The notes beneath the pieces are model-generated. The model had not been told where the DNA came from and ran no database searches. It worked only from the letters and a program-made list of their open reading frames with translations. Of a stretch of 64,000 bases of DNA, positions 7,923 through 18,700 are shown in pieces (positions within the stretch are counted from its first letter, which is position 1; each line of letters starts with the position of its first letter). The stretch spans positions 166,001 to 230,000 of the forward strand of contig JAPPUL010000084.1 of NCBI GenBank assembly GCA_026874595.1. The letters run 5' to 3'. The DNA comes from Sipunculus nudus. Lineage: Eukaryota; Annelida; Sipuncula; Golfingiida; Sipunculidae. A program made the position numbers and the translations under genes.

Positions 7923-8123
7923 CTACTGATTGTCTTTTTCCGACTCAGCCTTACTAATTCCACCAACAAACCAACTGTCAGCTGGAATTTCATTGATAAC
8001 AATTCTTACTTGGGATGGCTTAACATCTAAGTTTTTTGTTGCGATTTCAGTAACTTGTTTACAAAAGTTTTCTTTTTTTTCTTTGCTTCTACCTTGGATG
8101 ATTGTTACTTGAATTAATGGCAT
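7923..8123 (-). CDS. dmpI: 4-oxalocrotonate tautomerase-like enzyme
   Basis: A 66-residue protein starting MPLIQVTIIQGRSKEKK. After removal of Met the catalytic Pro1 would be exposed; the first Arg (GRS) and the later VRIVINEI with Arg fit the other active-site residues, and the length matches the 4-oxalocrotonate tautomerase family. The enzyme converts the enol to the keto form of 2-hydroxymuconate in the oxalocrotonate branch of catechol meta-cleavage. It follows the decarboxylase gene, as in dmp/xyl operons. The C-terminal tail after PADSWFVGG is charged and less conserved. Confidence 0.85.
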   Translation of the reverse strand: MPLIQVTIIQGRSKEKKENFCKQVTEIATKNLDVKPSQVRIVINEIPADSWFVGGISKAESEKDNQ

Positions 8124-8189
8124 AAAAACTCCATATAATAATTTAAAAAAATATGATTAAAAAAAAAGACAATGTTCTACCTTTTATAT

Positions 8190-8981
8190 TTAGCCGAAAT
8201 TAACATTTATTGTGCCTAAATCCTGAAATCTAACACAGATACTATCTCCTGCTTCAACGGCAACTGCAGCAGTAATACCTCCGGTCATAATAAAAGTTCC
8301 TGCTGGGATAACCTCATTACGCTTAGTCAACATATTTGCAAGCATTGTCACACTAGAGAGTGGATGCCCAAGAACTGCTGCCGCTGCTCCTAATTCGACA
8401 ACTTGACCGTTTTTTTCCATAACTACACCAAGTGTTTTTACATCAACATCTTCTAGTCTTTTTAAGTTGCCACCGCTAACAAAACGCGAAGATGAGGCAT
8501 TGTCAGCTATAACGCTCTTTAAGTCAAAATTAAAGTTTTCATAACGCGAATCGATCACTTCTACAGCAGGCATTACACTACTGGTGGCATCCATAACATG
8601 TGCTACTGTGCAACCTGGACCTGATAGCTCTTTATTAGTAATAATAGCAATTTCAGCCTCTACTTTTGGGTGAATTAATTCTTTAGTGTTAATACTTGCC
8701 CCATCAGGAACACTAAAATAGTCGGCTAAAAATGCATAAATAGGTGTTTTAATTCCCATTTGTGCCATTTTAGCATAAGATGTTAAGCCCATTTTTAAAC
8801 CAACTACTTTATTACCGCGTTGCTCTTTGCGGTTGCGTATCTCCCATTGAATATCATAGGCATCTTCCCAATCCATATCAGGGTAATCATTAGTTATTTT
8901 TTTAACATCATATGCATTAAGTTCTGCATCTTCTAGATACTTAGCTAATTCTGCTATTGTTTTTTTATCAAGTGTGCTCAT
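8190..8981 (-). CDS. dmpH: 4-oxalocrotonate decarboxylase
   Basis: The 263-residue protein belongs to the hydratase/decarboxylase family. VVGLKMGLTSYAKMAQMG followed by TPIYAFLADYF is the version typical of DmpH/XylI decarboxylases rather than the hydratase. Metal-binding acidic residues appear in HPKVEAEIAI and VEVIDSRYENF. It converts 2-oxo-3-hexenedioate to 2-oxopent-4-enoate and CO2 and in known systems forms a complex with the hydratase. The start is two bases from the aldolase stop, so the genes are transcribed together. The hydratase paralogue is at 10937-11731. Confidence 0.85.
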   Translation of the reverse strand: MSTLDKKTIAELAKYLEDAELNAYDVKKITNDYPDMDWEDAYDIQWEIRNRKEQRGNKVVGLKMGLTSYAKMAQMGIKTPIYAFLADYFSVPDGASINTKELIHPKVEAEIAIITNKELSGPGCTVAHVMDATSSVMPAVEVIDSRYENFNFDLKSVIADNASSSRFVSGGNLKRLEDVDVKTLGVVMEKNGQVVELGAAAAVLGHPLSSVTMLANMLTKRNEVIPAGTFIMTGGITAAVAVEAGDSICVRFQDLGTINVNFG

Positions 8982-8982
8982 A

Positions 8983-10008
8983 TTATTTTCCTGCTCTTAG
9001 CATTTCTAATGCCACATCTTCAATCATATCTTCTTGACCACCTACAGTTTTACGGCGACCAAGCTCCATTAAAATATCACGGGAATAAACTCCATGTTTT
9101 TGTTCAGCTTTTTTAGCGTGTAATAAAAATGATGAGTAAACTCCTGCATAACCTAAAGTTAGTGCATCTCTACTAATGCGTGGTGTGTTCTCTCCCATAA
9201 TTGGTGTTGCAATATCCTCAGCTGCATCCATAATTGCAGTTAAATCAACGCCTGTTTTAATGCCATACATTGCACAAACAGCAACAAAAGTCTCTAAAGG
9301 TGTATTACCAGCACCAGCTCCAAAACCTGCTACTGAGCCATCTATACGATTAGCTCCTGCTACTACTGCTGCAACGCTATTGGCAACAGACATACTAAGG
9401 TTGTTATGTCCGTGAAAACCAATTTCAATATCATCAGGAAAATAATCGCGTAATATACCAATTTTTTCTGTCACATCTTCTGGTAGCATATGTCCTGCTG
9501 AATCAGTTATATATAGACAATTAGCTCCATAACTATGCATCAGTTTCGTTTGTTCTAGAAGCTCTTCAGGACTAGCCATATGGCTCATCATTAAAAAACC
9601 CACAGTATCAAAACCGCGTTTTGCTGCGTAGTTAATATGTTGTTCTGATACATCAGCTTCAGTGCAATGTGTTGCAACTCTTATTGTTTTAACCCCTAAG
9701 TCTTCAACCATTTTTAAATCTTGCACAGTCCCAATGCCAGGTAATAATAATACTGATACTTTTGAAAACTTAAGATTTGGAATTACCGCTTGTAAATATT
9801 CTTTGTCAGTATGCAAACTAAAGCCGTAGTTTAGTGAAGAACCGCTTAAACCATCACCGTGAGTAACTTCAATAAGTGGCACTTTTGATTCATCAAGTGC
9901 TTGTGATAATTCTTGCATTTGCTCAAGAGTAAATTGATGTCTTAGTGAGTGCATACCATCACGCATTGACATATCATGGATTTTAATTTCTTTATTATTA
10001 AACTTCAT
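8983..10008 (-). CDS. dmpG: 4-hydroxy-2-oxovalerate aldolase
   Basis: A 341-residue DRE-TIM-type aldolase. Visible motifs are [18 protein letters not shown] near the start, [17 protein letters not shown], and the metal-binding [13 protein letters not shown] in the C-terminal half of the barrel. It splits 4-hydroxy-2-oxovalerate into pyruvate and acetaldehyde, which it passes through a tunnel to the partner dehydrogenase encoded next to it. Length and gene order (dehydrogenase, aldolase, decarboxylase) match the dmp/xyl family. AGGAG lies just upstream of the ATG. Confidence 0.93.
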   Translation of the reverse strand: MKFNNKEIKIHDMSMRDGMHSLRHQFTLEQMQELSQALDESKVPLIEVTHGDGLSGSSLNYGFSLHTDKEYLQAVIPNLKFSKVSVLLLPGIGTVQDLKMVEDLGVKTIRVATHCTEADVSEQHINYAAKRGFDTVGFLMMSHMASPEELLEQTKLMHSYGANCLYITDSAGHMLPEDVTEKIGILRDYFPDDIEIGFHGHNNLSMSVANSVAAVVAGANRIDGSVAGFGAGAGNTPLETFVAVCAMYGIKTGVDLTAIMDAAEDIATPIMGENTPRISRDALTLGYAGVYSSFLLHAKKAEQKHGVYSRDILMELGRRKTVGGQEDMIEDVALEMLRAGK

Positions 10009-10024
10009 TACAATTCTCCTAAAT

Positions 10025-10906
10025 CTACTTAATCATTTGCTCTGCAAACATTTCAGCAGCTTTGGCGGCCGCTGCAGTCATAATATCTAAATTCCCCGCA
10101 TAAGCTGGAAGATAATCACCTTTGCCTTGCACTTCTAAAAATACACTAACGCGCTTGCCATCAAAAGTAGGCCCTTCTTTAATACGATAGCCAGGAACAT
10201 AACTTTGCACCGCAGCTTCCATATCTTTGATAGATTTTGTAATTCTTTCTTTATCAGGCTCATCTTTTGTCAGACAATATATAGTATCACGCATCATTAA
10301 AGGAGGTTCTGCAGGGTTTAGTATTATTATAGCCTTCCCTTTTTTTGCACCGCCTACTTTTTCAATTGCATCAGCAGTCGTTTTAGTAAATTCATCAATA
10401 TTTTTACGTGTTCCAGGACCTGCTGATTTTGAAGATATTGTTGCTACTATTTCTCCATAGTCAACTGACTGCACACGACTTACTGCATAAATCATAGGAA
10501 TAGTTGCTTGCCCACCACATGTTACCATATTAACATTATCTTCACCTTTGCCTAAATGGTGTTCAAGATTTACTGGCGGAATACAAAAAGGACCAATAGC
10601 TGCAGGGGTTAAATCTATAACCTTAACACCTACTTCAGTAAGCTTTTTTGATGTTTTTGCATGTGCATAGGCAGAAGTGGCGTCAAAAGCAATTTTAATA
10701 TTGTCTTCTTCAATATGAGGGACTAAAGCATCAACTCCATCATGAGTTGTTTTAAGGCCCATATCTTTTGCTCTTGCTAAACCGTCTGAATTTGGATCTA
10801 TACCAATCATCCATAAGGGATTTATAACATTGCTTCGCTTTAATTTATATAATAGATCGCTACCAATATTACCAGAACCTATTAATGCTACATTAATCTT
10901 ACTCAT
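10025..10906 (-). CDS. dmpF: Acylating acetaldehyde dehydrogenase
   Basis: This 293-residue protein has an N-terminal Rossmann motif, [16 protein letters not shown], and the catalytic Cys in [18 protein letters not shown]. It is full length for the DmpF/BphJ family. It oxidises acetaldehyde with CoA to acetyl-CoA and works as a heterotetramer with the aldolase encoded immediately downstream. The small gaps on both sides support one transcript. The reading frame is intact. Confidence 0.93.
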   Translation of the reverse strand: MSKINVALIGSGNIGSDLLYKLKRSNVINPLWMIGIDPNSDGLARAKDMGLKTTHDGVDALVPHIEEDNIKIAFDATSAYAHAKTSKKLTEVGVKVIDLTPAAIGPFCIPPVNLEHHLGKGEDNVNMVTCGGQATIPMIYAVSRVQSVDYGEIVATISSKSAGPGTRKNIDEFTKTTADAIEKVGGAKKGKAIIILNPAEPPLMMRDTIYCLTKDEPDKERITKSIKDMEAAVQSYVPGYRIKEGPTFDGKRVSVFLEVQGKGDYLPAYAGNLDIMTAAAAKAAEMFAEQMIK

Positions 10907-10936
10907 AGTACATACTCCTTAATTAAATTTAATTCT

Positions 10937-11731
10937 TTATGAAAATCTAACTGATGTACGCCCTAAACCACCAATAGCAACCGACATATAATCTCCTGGT
11001 TTTACCGGTTGTAATGGAACCAGTGAACCAGATAAAATAATCTCTCCTGCTTTAAGAGAGGTCCCTAGTTTACCTAAAGTGTTTGCTAGCCAAACTACAC
11101 AGCTTACAGGAGATGAACCAAGAGCTGCTGCTCCTGCTCCAGTTGATACTATTTGTCCGTTTAGCTCAACTAGCATACCGCAAGTAGATAAGTCTAGTGA
11201 GTGGGGATTTACTGCAGTTTGACCTAATAAGAAATAACCACAAGATGCGTTATCAGCTACGGTATCTTGAATTTTTATTCTCCAGTCTTTAATGCGTGAA
11301 TCAACAATCTCAAAACAAGGAACTACAAAATCTGTAGCTTGTAAAACATCAGTAGTAGTAATTCCTGGCCCCGTAAGATCTTTTTTTAATACAAATGCTA
11401 TTTCGCCTTCAGCTCTAGGTTGAATCATCTTTGTTGAAACTGATAGCTCTTGGCCCTCTTCAACCACCATAGCATTAGTTAAATAGCCAAAATCTGGGCT
11501 ATCAACTTTTAACATTTTTTGCACTGCTTCACTAGTAACGCCAATTTTTTTGCCTATCACTTCTTCTCCATCAATTTCAATGCGTTTTTCTAATAAGGCT
11601 GAAGATATCATATATGCATCTTCTATTGACATCTTAGGCTCACTCTCAGTAAGTGGTTCAATCGCTTGTTGTTGCCTTAGGGCTTTGTATAAAGCATCAG
11701 CAAATCCGCTAATTTTATTTTTATCTAGCAT
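10937..11731 (-). CDS. dmpE: 2-oxopent-4-enoate hydratase
   Basis: A 264-residue member of the hydratase family. VIGKKIGVTSEAVQKMLKV and DFGYLTNAMVV are the DmpE/MhpD-type signature and distinguish it from the decarboxylase paralogue. Acidic metal ligands lie in RAEGEIAFVL and FEIVDSRI. It adds water to 2-oxopent-4-enoate, making the aldolase substrate. It sits between the dehydrogenase genes dmpC and dmpF, with nine bases to the end of dmpC. Confidence 0.88.
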   Translation of the reverse strand: MLDKNKISGFADALYKALRQQQAIEPLTESEPKMSIEDAYMISSALLEKRIEIDGEEVIGKKIGVTSEAVQKMLKVDSPDFGYLTNAMVVEEGQELSVSTKMIQPRAEGEIAFVLKKDLTGPGITTTDVLQATDFVVPCFEIVDSRIKDWRIKIQDTVADNASCGYFLLGQTAVNPHSLDLSTCGMLVELNGQIVSTGAGAAALGSSPVSCVVWLANTLGKLGTSLKAGEIILSGSLVPLQPVKPGDYMSVAIGGLGRTSVRFS

Positions 11732-11740
11732 ATTAAACCT

Positions 11741-13200
11741 TTATAATTTAACACAAATATTTTTTAATTCTGTGTAGAATTCTAATGAATGCACACCGCC
11801 TTCACGACCAATTCCAGATTCTTTCATACCACCAAATGGAGTGCGCAAATCTCTTAAGAACCAGGAGTTAACCCAACTATACCTGCATCAATTTGTCCTG
11901 CAACACGATGTGCACGCGACGCGTTTTCTGTCCATATAGCAGCAGCTAAGCCGTATTTAGTATCATTTGCCATACTAACACTCTCTTCTTCACTATCAAA
12001 AGGTCGAATATGACAACAGGGCCCAAATATTTCTTCTTTTAATACTGTTGCACTTTCTGGCAGCCCGGTCCAAATAGTTGGTTCTATCCAAAAGCCTTGT
12101 TTTAAGTTATCTGGCATATTTGGCTCTCCTCCTCCAGTAATTACTGTAGCTCCTTCTTCAACTGCTTTTTTATAATATGATATTACTTTCTTTTTATGTT
12201 CTGCACTAATTAGTGGCCCTAAGTTAGTATCTTTATCATCCCAAGCACCAAGTTTAAGTCTTTCAGCTTCATCTTTTAAGCGAGAAACAAATTCACCAAA
12301 TATACTGCGTTCAACATATATTCTTTCTGTTCCCAAACAAACTTGACCACAGTTGGCAAATACAGAACGTATAGTGCCTTCAATAGCTTTATCTATATCA
12401 CAATCAGCAAAAACTATACCAGGATTTTTACCGCCTAACTCAAAAGAAACATGGCGCAAATAATAAGCACTATTTTTAACTATAGCTGCTCCTGTACGAG
12501 TTTCTCCAGTAAAGGTAATACCATCAATATCCGGGTGGGCTGTTAAAAATTCTCCAGCAGAATTAGGACCAAAACCATGCACTACATTAAACACACCTGG
12601 TGGCATGCCTACTTCGTTCATCACCTCTCCTAATAAAGTAGTTGTATGAGGAGTCTCTTCTGAGGGTTTAACCACAACTGTATTCCCACAAGCAAGCGCT
12701 GGCCCAACTTTCCAAGTCATAAGAAGTAGTGGTAAATTCCAAGGGCTAATTACAGCTATAACACCTTTAGGCTTGCGTTGTGAGTAGTTTAATGCACCAG
12801 CTCCATCTGGAGTATCTAACATGAAACTTTCTGTAGGAACACTTTTGTAAGCATCAGCAAATACTTTAAAGTTAGCAGCACCGCGAGGAATATCAATATG
12901 TGATGCAAGTAATTTAGGTTTACCTGTGTCAAGACATTCTGCTTTTAAAAAATCATCAAAACGAACATTAATACCATCTGCAACTTTGTGTAAAAGAGCC
13001 ATGCGTTCTGCTAGTGCTAAACGACCCCAAGGACCCTGTAAAGCATTAAGAGCCGCTGATACTGCCATATCTACTTCTGTTTTTCCTGCCTCATGCACTA
13101 TACCTATTTGTTCATTGGTAGCAGGATTTATATTGGCAAATGTCTTTCCAGATTCAGATCCCTTAAACTCTCCGTTTATAAAATGTTTTATTTCTTGCAT
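11741..13200 (-). pseudogene. dmpC: 2-hydroxymuconic semialdehyde dehydrogenase, single-base frameshift near the C-terminus
   Basis: The main frame (13200 to 11854) encodes 448 residues of an aldehyde dehydrogenase: IAVISPWNLPLLL, TFTGETRTGAA, FELGGKNPGIVF, catalytic Cys in NCGQVCLGTERIYVE and EEIFGPCCHIRPF. It then ends early after AGIVGLTPGS. The normal tail (WFLRDLRTPFGGMKESGIGR, then HSLEFYTELKN) is encoded just beyond in another frame and ends at 11741, so one base appears to be missing near 11875 in a short T/G run. The tail is undecayed, which suggests a recent mutation or a sequencing error. The enzyme oxidises 2-hydroxymuconic semialdehyde with NAD in the first step of the oxalocrotonate branch. 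Confidence 0.85.
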
Positions 13201-13399
13201 TGTTTACTCTTAATTTTAGTAATTCTAATTATTTAGTTTTGTAAATATTTTTTAGAAATATGTATATTATATTGTTTATTGTTATAATAGTCAATCTATA
13301 TATACATTAATATAATTAGCATGAAATCCTTGCAAACTTTAACATCCTTGGGCATGAGGGAATGCGCTCTGATACAACTTAGTATATATAATAAATAGA

Positions 13400-13690
13400 T
13401 TATTTAAAAGAACAATATAAAGCTGGTGGACTCTCAATTTACAAAGTGCTTAGTCGTATGGCCTTGAGAAGGCTTTGTTATTGTTGAAGGGGGACGTGGG
13501 TTTAAAGTTTCTGATATTTTTCGATAGCAGATTTAGAAGATGTGACAGAATTAAGAGTTATTTTTGAGCCAAAGCACTGTAGAGTAGTATCGTATCTGGC
13601 GTTGAGAAGTGCTATTCAAAAGCGGGATCAAGTTTTATCAATTAGAAAAACTGGAAAAATCAAAAAATACAGCAGTTACATATTAGAAAC
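13400..13690 (+). pseudogene. Decayed GntR/FCD-type regulator
   Basis: Several frames together recall a GntR regulator. LSRMALR followed in a shifted frame by an EAL-like turn resembles the winged-helix SR-x-PLREAL motif. EGGRGFKVSDI resembles the wing. The run IADLEDVTELRVIFEPKHCR is a good match to the start of an FCD ligand-binding domain. Stops and shifts break it at least three times, and the C-terminal half is absent. It lies divergently upstream of the meta-cleavage operon, where such regulators usually sit. The match is by eye. Confidence 0.45.
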
Positions 13691-13853
13691 GTAGTATGAG
13701 TAGTAATAAAGCATCTCGTAAGGCTTTAAGTTAGGAGGATAGGGTGTTCTACACTTTATAGCTTCTCTAAAGCTTTCTGTGGATGAGTTGTTTTTTTTTT
13801 AAGATAAAGTGCTATAATTAACCTGAAAAGTAATTTAAAAAGAAGATTGTATT

Positions 13854-14922
13854 ATGAGTTCAGAAAATAGTTTAGAAAATCTTTTATTGCGGTATGAACA
13901 AGCTTATAGTAACATAGCAAATATTCATACTTTAAGGTTCTTTGATAAAAATATTTTATCAAAAATTGAAATTGAAAGAAAAAAAGACACAGATTTAGAA
14001 TGTTTTTATAAAGAAATAAAAAAAGGATTGCAAAATCACAATTTAACTGTTGAACAGCATATTGTTCTGTTCAATTTATACTCAGAAGCTGAGGTGTATT
14101 TATATTTAAAAGAACGAGTAAACAGTATAGAAAGAATCCCTAGAAAATCTTCTCCCACTCCTGATTTTAAATGTAGCGTTAAAATTAAAAAAGGAAATAG
14201 CATAACAGGTGAAGAAGGATACTTAGAATTCAATATAGAACTGAAAACTTTTGGTTTGTATCAATCTGCACATAATATGAAAAAAAATACAAGAAGACTC
14301 TCTTAATTGCAATATAAGATTGGAGGAGAGGTTAGAAGATTGTAAAAAGAGGAGGGTAGGAGCTCCGATAGGAAAAAGAAATTATGTTATCACTGAACAG
14401 ATGATAATATCACCTCTTAAGGAGGAGGATTATAATAAGCCTATATATACAAGTATTATTACTTTAATTGAGAAAATGGAAAGTAACTATAGAGAAGAAC
14501 AATTTAAAAATGGTCTTACCATTCCGCTATACAATGTTAGCTTGTTGGAGTTAGATATAAAGGAAGAAGACTTATCCCCTGTTTTGTGTGAACGTGAAAA
14601 TGTTAGATCTGGTATCTTATGGAATGCAGCTTTTGGAAAGTTAGGCAATATTATTTATGGATGTGAAGAATTTGAAGGGAAAGGAAACATAGAAGGATAT
14701 CAAGGAAAAGAAGGCTTTTTGAGAAGCAGAAAAGATGTAGCAGCATGTGTTTTTTTCGCTAAGTCATTGGGGAAGGGAACTCCTGTATCTTATGGTTTAT
14801 ATCGTTCTAAGTACAACCAAAACGATATAAACGATAACCATCTGCAACATATTTTGTGGTCTTTAACAAATGGAGCTTACAATACTGATAGGAATGGAAG
14901 AGATTATAAGTATAAAGTTTAA
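13854..14922 (+). pseudogene. Putative PD-(D/E)XK-like nuclease gene split by a frameshift
   Basis: Two adjoining open frames, 13854-14306 and 14320-14922, appear to be one gene. Before the first stop there is a run of eight A at about 14280; a one-base shift there continues without interruption into the second frame (about 355 residues in total). I do not recognise a named family. The first part contains SSPTPDFKC and, after a beta hairpin, LEFNIELKTFG; the PD...(D/E)xK spacing resembles restriction-type nucleases. The second part ends with a compact mixed domain (DVAACVFFAKSLGKGTPVSYG). It neighbours methyltransferase remnants and an hsd operon, which fits a restriction role. Function is inferred. 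Confidence 0.5.
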
Positions 14923-15102
14923 GGGATTCCACTATTTTGCGAAATCCTCTTTATTATCTTTGATAATGCACTAAATAAGGTAACTGTTTTTGTTTTTCTT
15001 GTATGTTATGAAATTTAGGTTCATCTTTTTCTTAAAAGCACCTGACAGCAGCCCACGGACTGCACGGACGGTATGATTTTGTTAGCTGGTAGCATCTATC
15101 AT

Positions 15103-15220
15103 TTATTTTTTGGTTGCCCCGTTTTCAGATTTAAGCATATCGAGTAGGTTTTGCTTTTTAGTTTTTTTAGGTTGTTTAGTTGCCTGAGATTTTATTATTG
15201 TTTTGTTTTACTTTAGTCAT
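15103..15220 (-). pseudogene. DUF3489-like fragment with frameshift
   Basis: An ATG at 15220 preceded by GGAGG starts a Lys-rich peptide that stops after about 14 codons. In the next frame it continues as KSQATKQPKKTKKQNLLDML, then KSENGATKK and a stop at 15103. The Lys-Gln-x-LLxML...xGAT pattern recalls the start of DUF3489 proteins, often found in mobile regions. The rest of that domain is missing. The call is tentative. Confidence 0.3.
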
Positions 15221-15285
15221 TGTTTATTCCTCCTCATATCGAGCATCCTAGTTAGGATCGCAGTTAAATGAATCTTGGCATGTGT

Positions 15286-15417
15286 TTAAAAGGTTGTTGT
15301 AATCGCTGGTGGAAGTTGCCTAATATCAAAAGAATTTTCAGGGAATTCCCTCATTAATTCCAAAGAGTCAGCATCGTATAAAGTAAAATCTAATTTTTTG
15401 TAAAATGGTTTTTGCAT
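15286..15417 (-). pseudogene. N-terminal fragment of a DNA methyltransferase-like gene
   Basis: A 43-codon frame reads KLDFTLYDADSLELMREFPE, then NSFDI before losing homology. This is the typical opening of N4/N6 DNA methyltransferases (xLYxxDxLExMxxxPxxSxDxxxxDPPY), but the DPPY motif and everything after it are absent. It looks like the stump of a deleted modification gene near the broken putative nuclease. Confidence 0.45.
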
Positions 15418-15600
15418 GATTAATCTATAAATTTATTAATAAAAATATCTAAAACTTTGATTATTTTAGCAACAGTTTGGATTGTTGGTATATTAATAAT
15501 ACTAGACTTAGTGTTTAAAAAAGACAAAATTGTGAACAAAAAGTAAAAAAAGTGCAGATAAAAATTCTCTATTTTGTTTTAGTATTTTGGTTTAGTAGAA

Positions 15601-15636
15601 GGGAAGGTGAGAGGGAAGGTGAGAGGGAAGGTGAGG
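15601..15636. repeat. 12-base tandem repeat, three copies
   Basis: GGGAAGGTGAGA-type units repeat three times just past the end of hsdR. One plus-strand frame runs through it but no gene is convincing there. Confidence 0.8.
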
Positions 15637-15704
15637 ATGAATGCAGATCATATAGAAAAGGATTCAACAGCTCAAAATATTACCTTGCAAAATATTAAGA
15701 TATT

Positions 15705-18700
15705 TTACCCTTCCGAATATTTCCCAAAGAAAATATTTAGTTTATCAAGAACCCGTGATTTTGTCTTGAGACGAGTATTGTTTTTATCAAAAATAGGTAA
15801 GGGAGGTAGGATATTGGCAAAACTGGTTCCTATTGATTTCAACTCACCATCACGGAAAGCGTTAGTGATAAATTTCCGTGTTTTTTCAGGATTAAGATTT
15901 TCTTTTTGAATAATCTTTTCAAGTTCTTCATCTTTGCTTTTATCTACAAAGGCACGCCAATCGCTATCAACATCACTATAAACATTCAAAGAATTAATAA
16001 AGTTTTTAATCAATTCCTTCTTACTACGAAGTGTAATACTTGAGTTCATCGCTTTATCGATTATTGTTAGGATTTCTTTGTCTTTCATGGATGAATGATG
16101 ATATTTGATGACAAGCTGTAGAATATAATCGATATTGATTGTAACTTGCTTGATGAGTTCGATTTCAAATTCAATATCGTCATTTACATTTTCTTTATCG
16201 CCATCTTTGTTTTTGCAAAGTTTGTCATAGAGGTCAAGATATGCGCTTTGATAATCCTGAAGCTCACGCTCTGATAAAATCTCATTTCCGGCAAACTCAT
16301 CAAAAGAGGAGAGGATATTGCGAATACGTAAGATTGCTCCCCATAATCGAATAAAACTCTTTTCGGCTTGCTCACTCTCAATAAATATAGGCAATGGAAA
16401 ACGTTCTTGTAACTCTGCAATCAATTCGCGATAACCTTGTTGGTGTTCACCCTTGTCCGCATCCCAGCCGTTATAGTAATCGTTATAAGATTTTAAAAGA
16501 ACAATTCCCTCCGCTTCTTTATTCCCAAAAATGGCAAGAGCCTCGTTTGTCGCTTGTTCTAGGTTACGAAAGCAAATAATGTTACCAAAGGTTTTAACGG
16601 AATTTAGAATACGGTTTGTGCGAGAGAATGCTTGAAGCAAACCGTGGTGGCGAAGATTTTTATCAACCCATAAAGTATTTAAGGTTGTGGCATCAAATCC
16701 TGTTAAGAACATATTAACGACAATGAGTAAATCAATCTCCCGGTTTTTCATACGCTGAGAAAGGTCTTTATAGTAATTCTCAAACTTATCTGCACTTGTA
16801 TCGTAGTTTGTGTCAAAATGGTTGTTATAGTCGTCTATTACCATTTCTAAGAAGTCCCGAGATGGTTTATCCAAAGCATCTGTATCAAAGTGTTCGTCTG
16901 GGAGAAGGCCGTCCTCAATTTCTTCTTCAGTGGGACTAAAGCTGTAAATAGTAGTAATTTTCAAGTTAGATTTTCGGGATTTAAATTCAGCATAGTATTT
17001 CTTAGCAACTTCAATAGAACTAACAGCAAAAATAGAATTGAACCCTCGAAGAGAAACTTGGTTTCTAGTTTCCTTTATTCTTTTATTTGCATCACGCTCT
17101 TTGTCCTTAACAAGGTCTTTAATATTTGTCAATTTGTTAAAAGAGTAAAATCCTTCCTTGCGTTTTGTTTTTTGGTCAAAGTGTTCCAGGATATAGTCTG
17201 TAACATGTGTAATACGTTTCGGAGAGTTTGCCGCCGCTTCCATATCAATCGCACGAACTTTTTTATCTTTAATATGTTCTTTTTCTTTTAGGGTGTTTAT
17301 AAAGTCCATTCTGAACGGCAGAACATTCTCATCATTTATAGCATCAACAATTGTATAAGCATGGAGCTTTTGTCCAAAGGCTTGCTCTGTAGTTTTGAGA
17401 ACAGCATTAGCGCTTGAAGAGGAATTTGTTGCAAAGATTGGCGTACCTGTAAATCCAAAAATGTGATAATTCTTAAACGCCTTTGTAATGGCATTATGCA
17501 TCTGCCCAAATTGAGAGCGGTGGCATTCATCAAAAATTAAGACAATATGCCTATCAAAAACACTATGCCCTTTATTGGAAGGTCTAGAGATGAATTTTGC
17601 CAGCTTCTGAATGGTTGTAATAATAATCTTTGCCTTTGGGTTAGCAAGCTGCTTCGTTAAAATATTTGTACTTGTGTTTGAATTTGCACAACCTTTTTTA
17701 AATTTGTCATATTCTTTCATGGTTTGATAGTCGAGGTCTTTTCTATCAACGACAAAAAGAACCTTATCCATCCCATCAAGTTTACTTGCAAGCTGTGCTG
17801 TTTTAAAACTCGTAAGCGTTTTACCACTTCCTGTTGTATGCCAAATATAACCACCAGCATCAAGCGTGCCAAGTTGTTTATGGTTTGTTGCCATTGCAAT
17901 TTTGTTTAAGATAGCTTCTGAGGCTGCAATTTGGTAAGGACGCATAACGAGAAGCGAATCATCAGAAGTGAAAACACAATACTTTGTTAAAATCGCAAGT
18001 AGTGAATGCTTTGAAAAGAAGGTGTTTGTAAAATCTACAAGATCTGAAATACGCTTATTACCAGCGTCCGTCCACCACGAAGTAAATTTAAAGCTATTAC
18101 TTGTTTTTTTGCCAGAAGAACGCACACCTTGTTCTTTTAGGTATGCGTTACGAGTTGTGTTCGAATAATATTTTGTATGCGTGCCGTTAGAAATGATAAA
18201 CAACTGTGTATATTCAAAAAGCCCGCTGTCTGCCCAAAAGCTCTCTTTCTGATAGCGTTCAATTTGATTAAAGGCTTCACGAATTGAAACGCCACGCCGT
18301 TTTAATTCAACATGCACTAAGGGTAAGCCATTTACCAGAATAGTAACATCATAGCGGTTTTTATAATTACCTAAAGTTTCATATTGGTTTATAACCTGTA
18401 GTATATTATTGTGAATATTATCCTTGTCAATTATGCGGACGTTTTTGGTTGTGCCGTCATCACGGCGCAGGTTGTAAATATAGTCTTCTTGAACTTTATA
18501 TGTTTTTTCCTTTATCCCTTCGTTTGTGTTGGCCAGGTATTGCTTGAAAAATTGTTCCCATTCTAGGTTTGAAAAGGTTATCTTATTAAGGTCTGAGATT
18601 TGTGTTTTTAGATTTTGAATAAGTGCATCATTGTTGGTGATATTTAGATATTTATAGCCGTTTCGCTTTAAAAGATGAATAAACTCTTGTTCAAGTGCTG

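Larger units (their letters stand above)
14923..15704. other. Stretch between genes with only gene fragments
   Basis: No intact gene is present. The minus strand carries two short fragments, listed separately, and the plus strand has a 12-base tandem repeat near 15601. The remainder is AT-rich with no clear structure. Confidence 0.6.

Noticed and set aside
11741-13200. Treating the short dmpC reading as a naturally shorter enzyme
   Set aside because: The missing conserved C-terminal tail is present immediately downstream in another frame.
15607-15909. Plus-strand frame starting in the 12-base repeat
   Set aside because: It overlaps the end of hsdR on the opposite strand and has no ribosome site or known motif.
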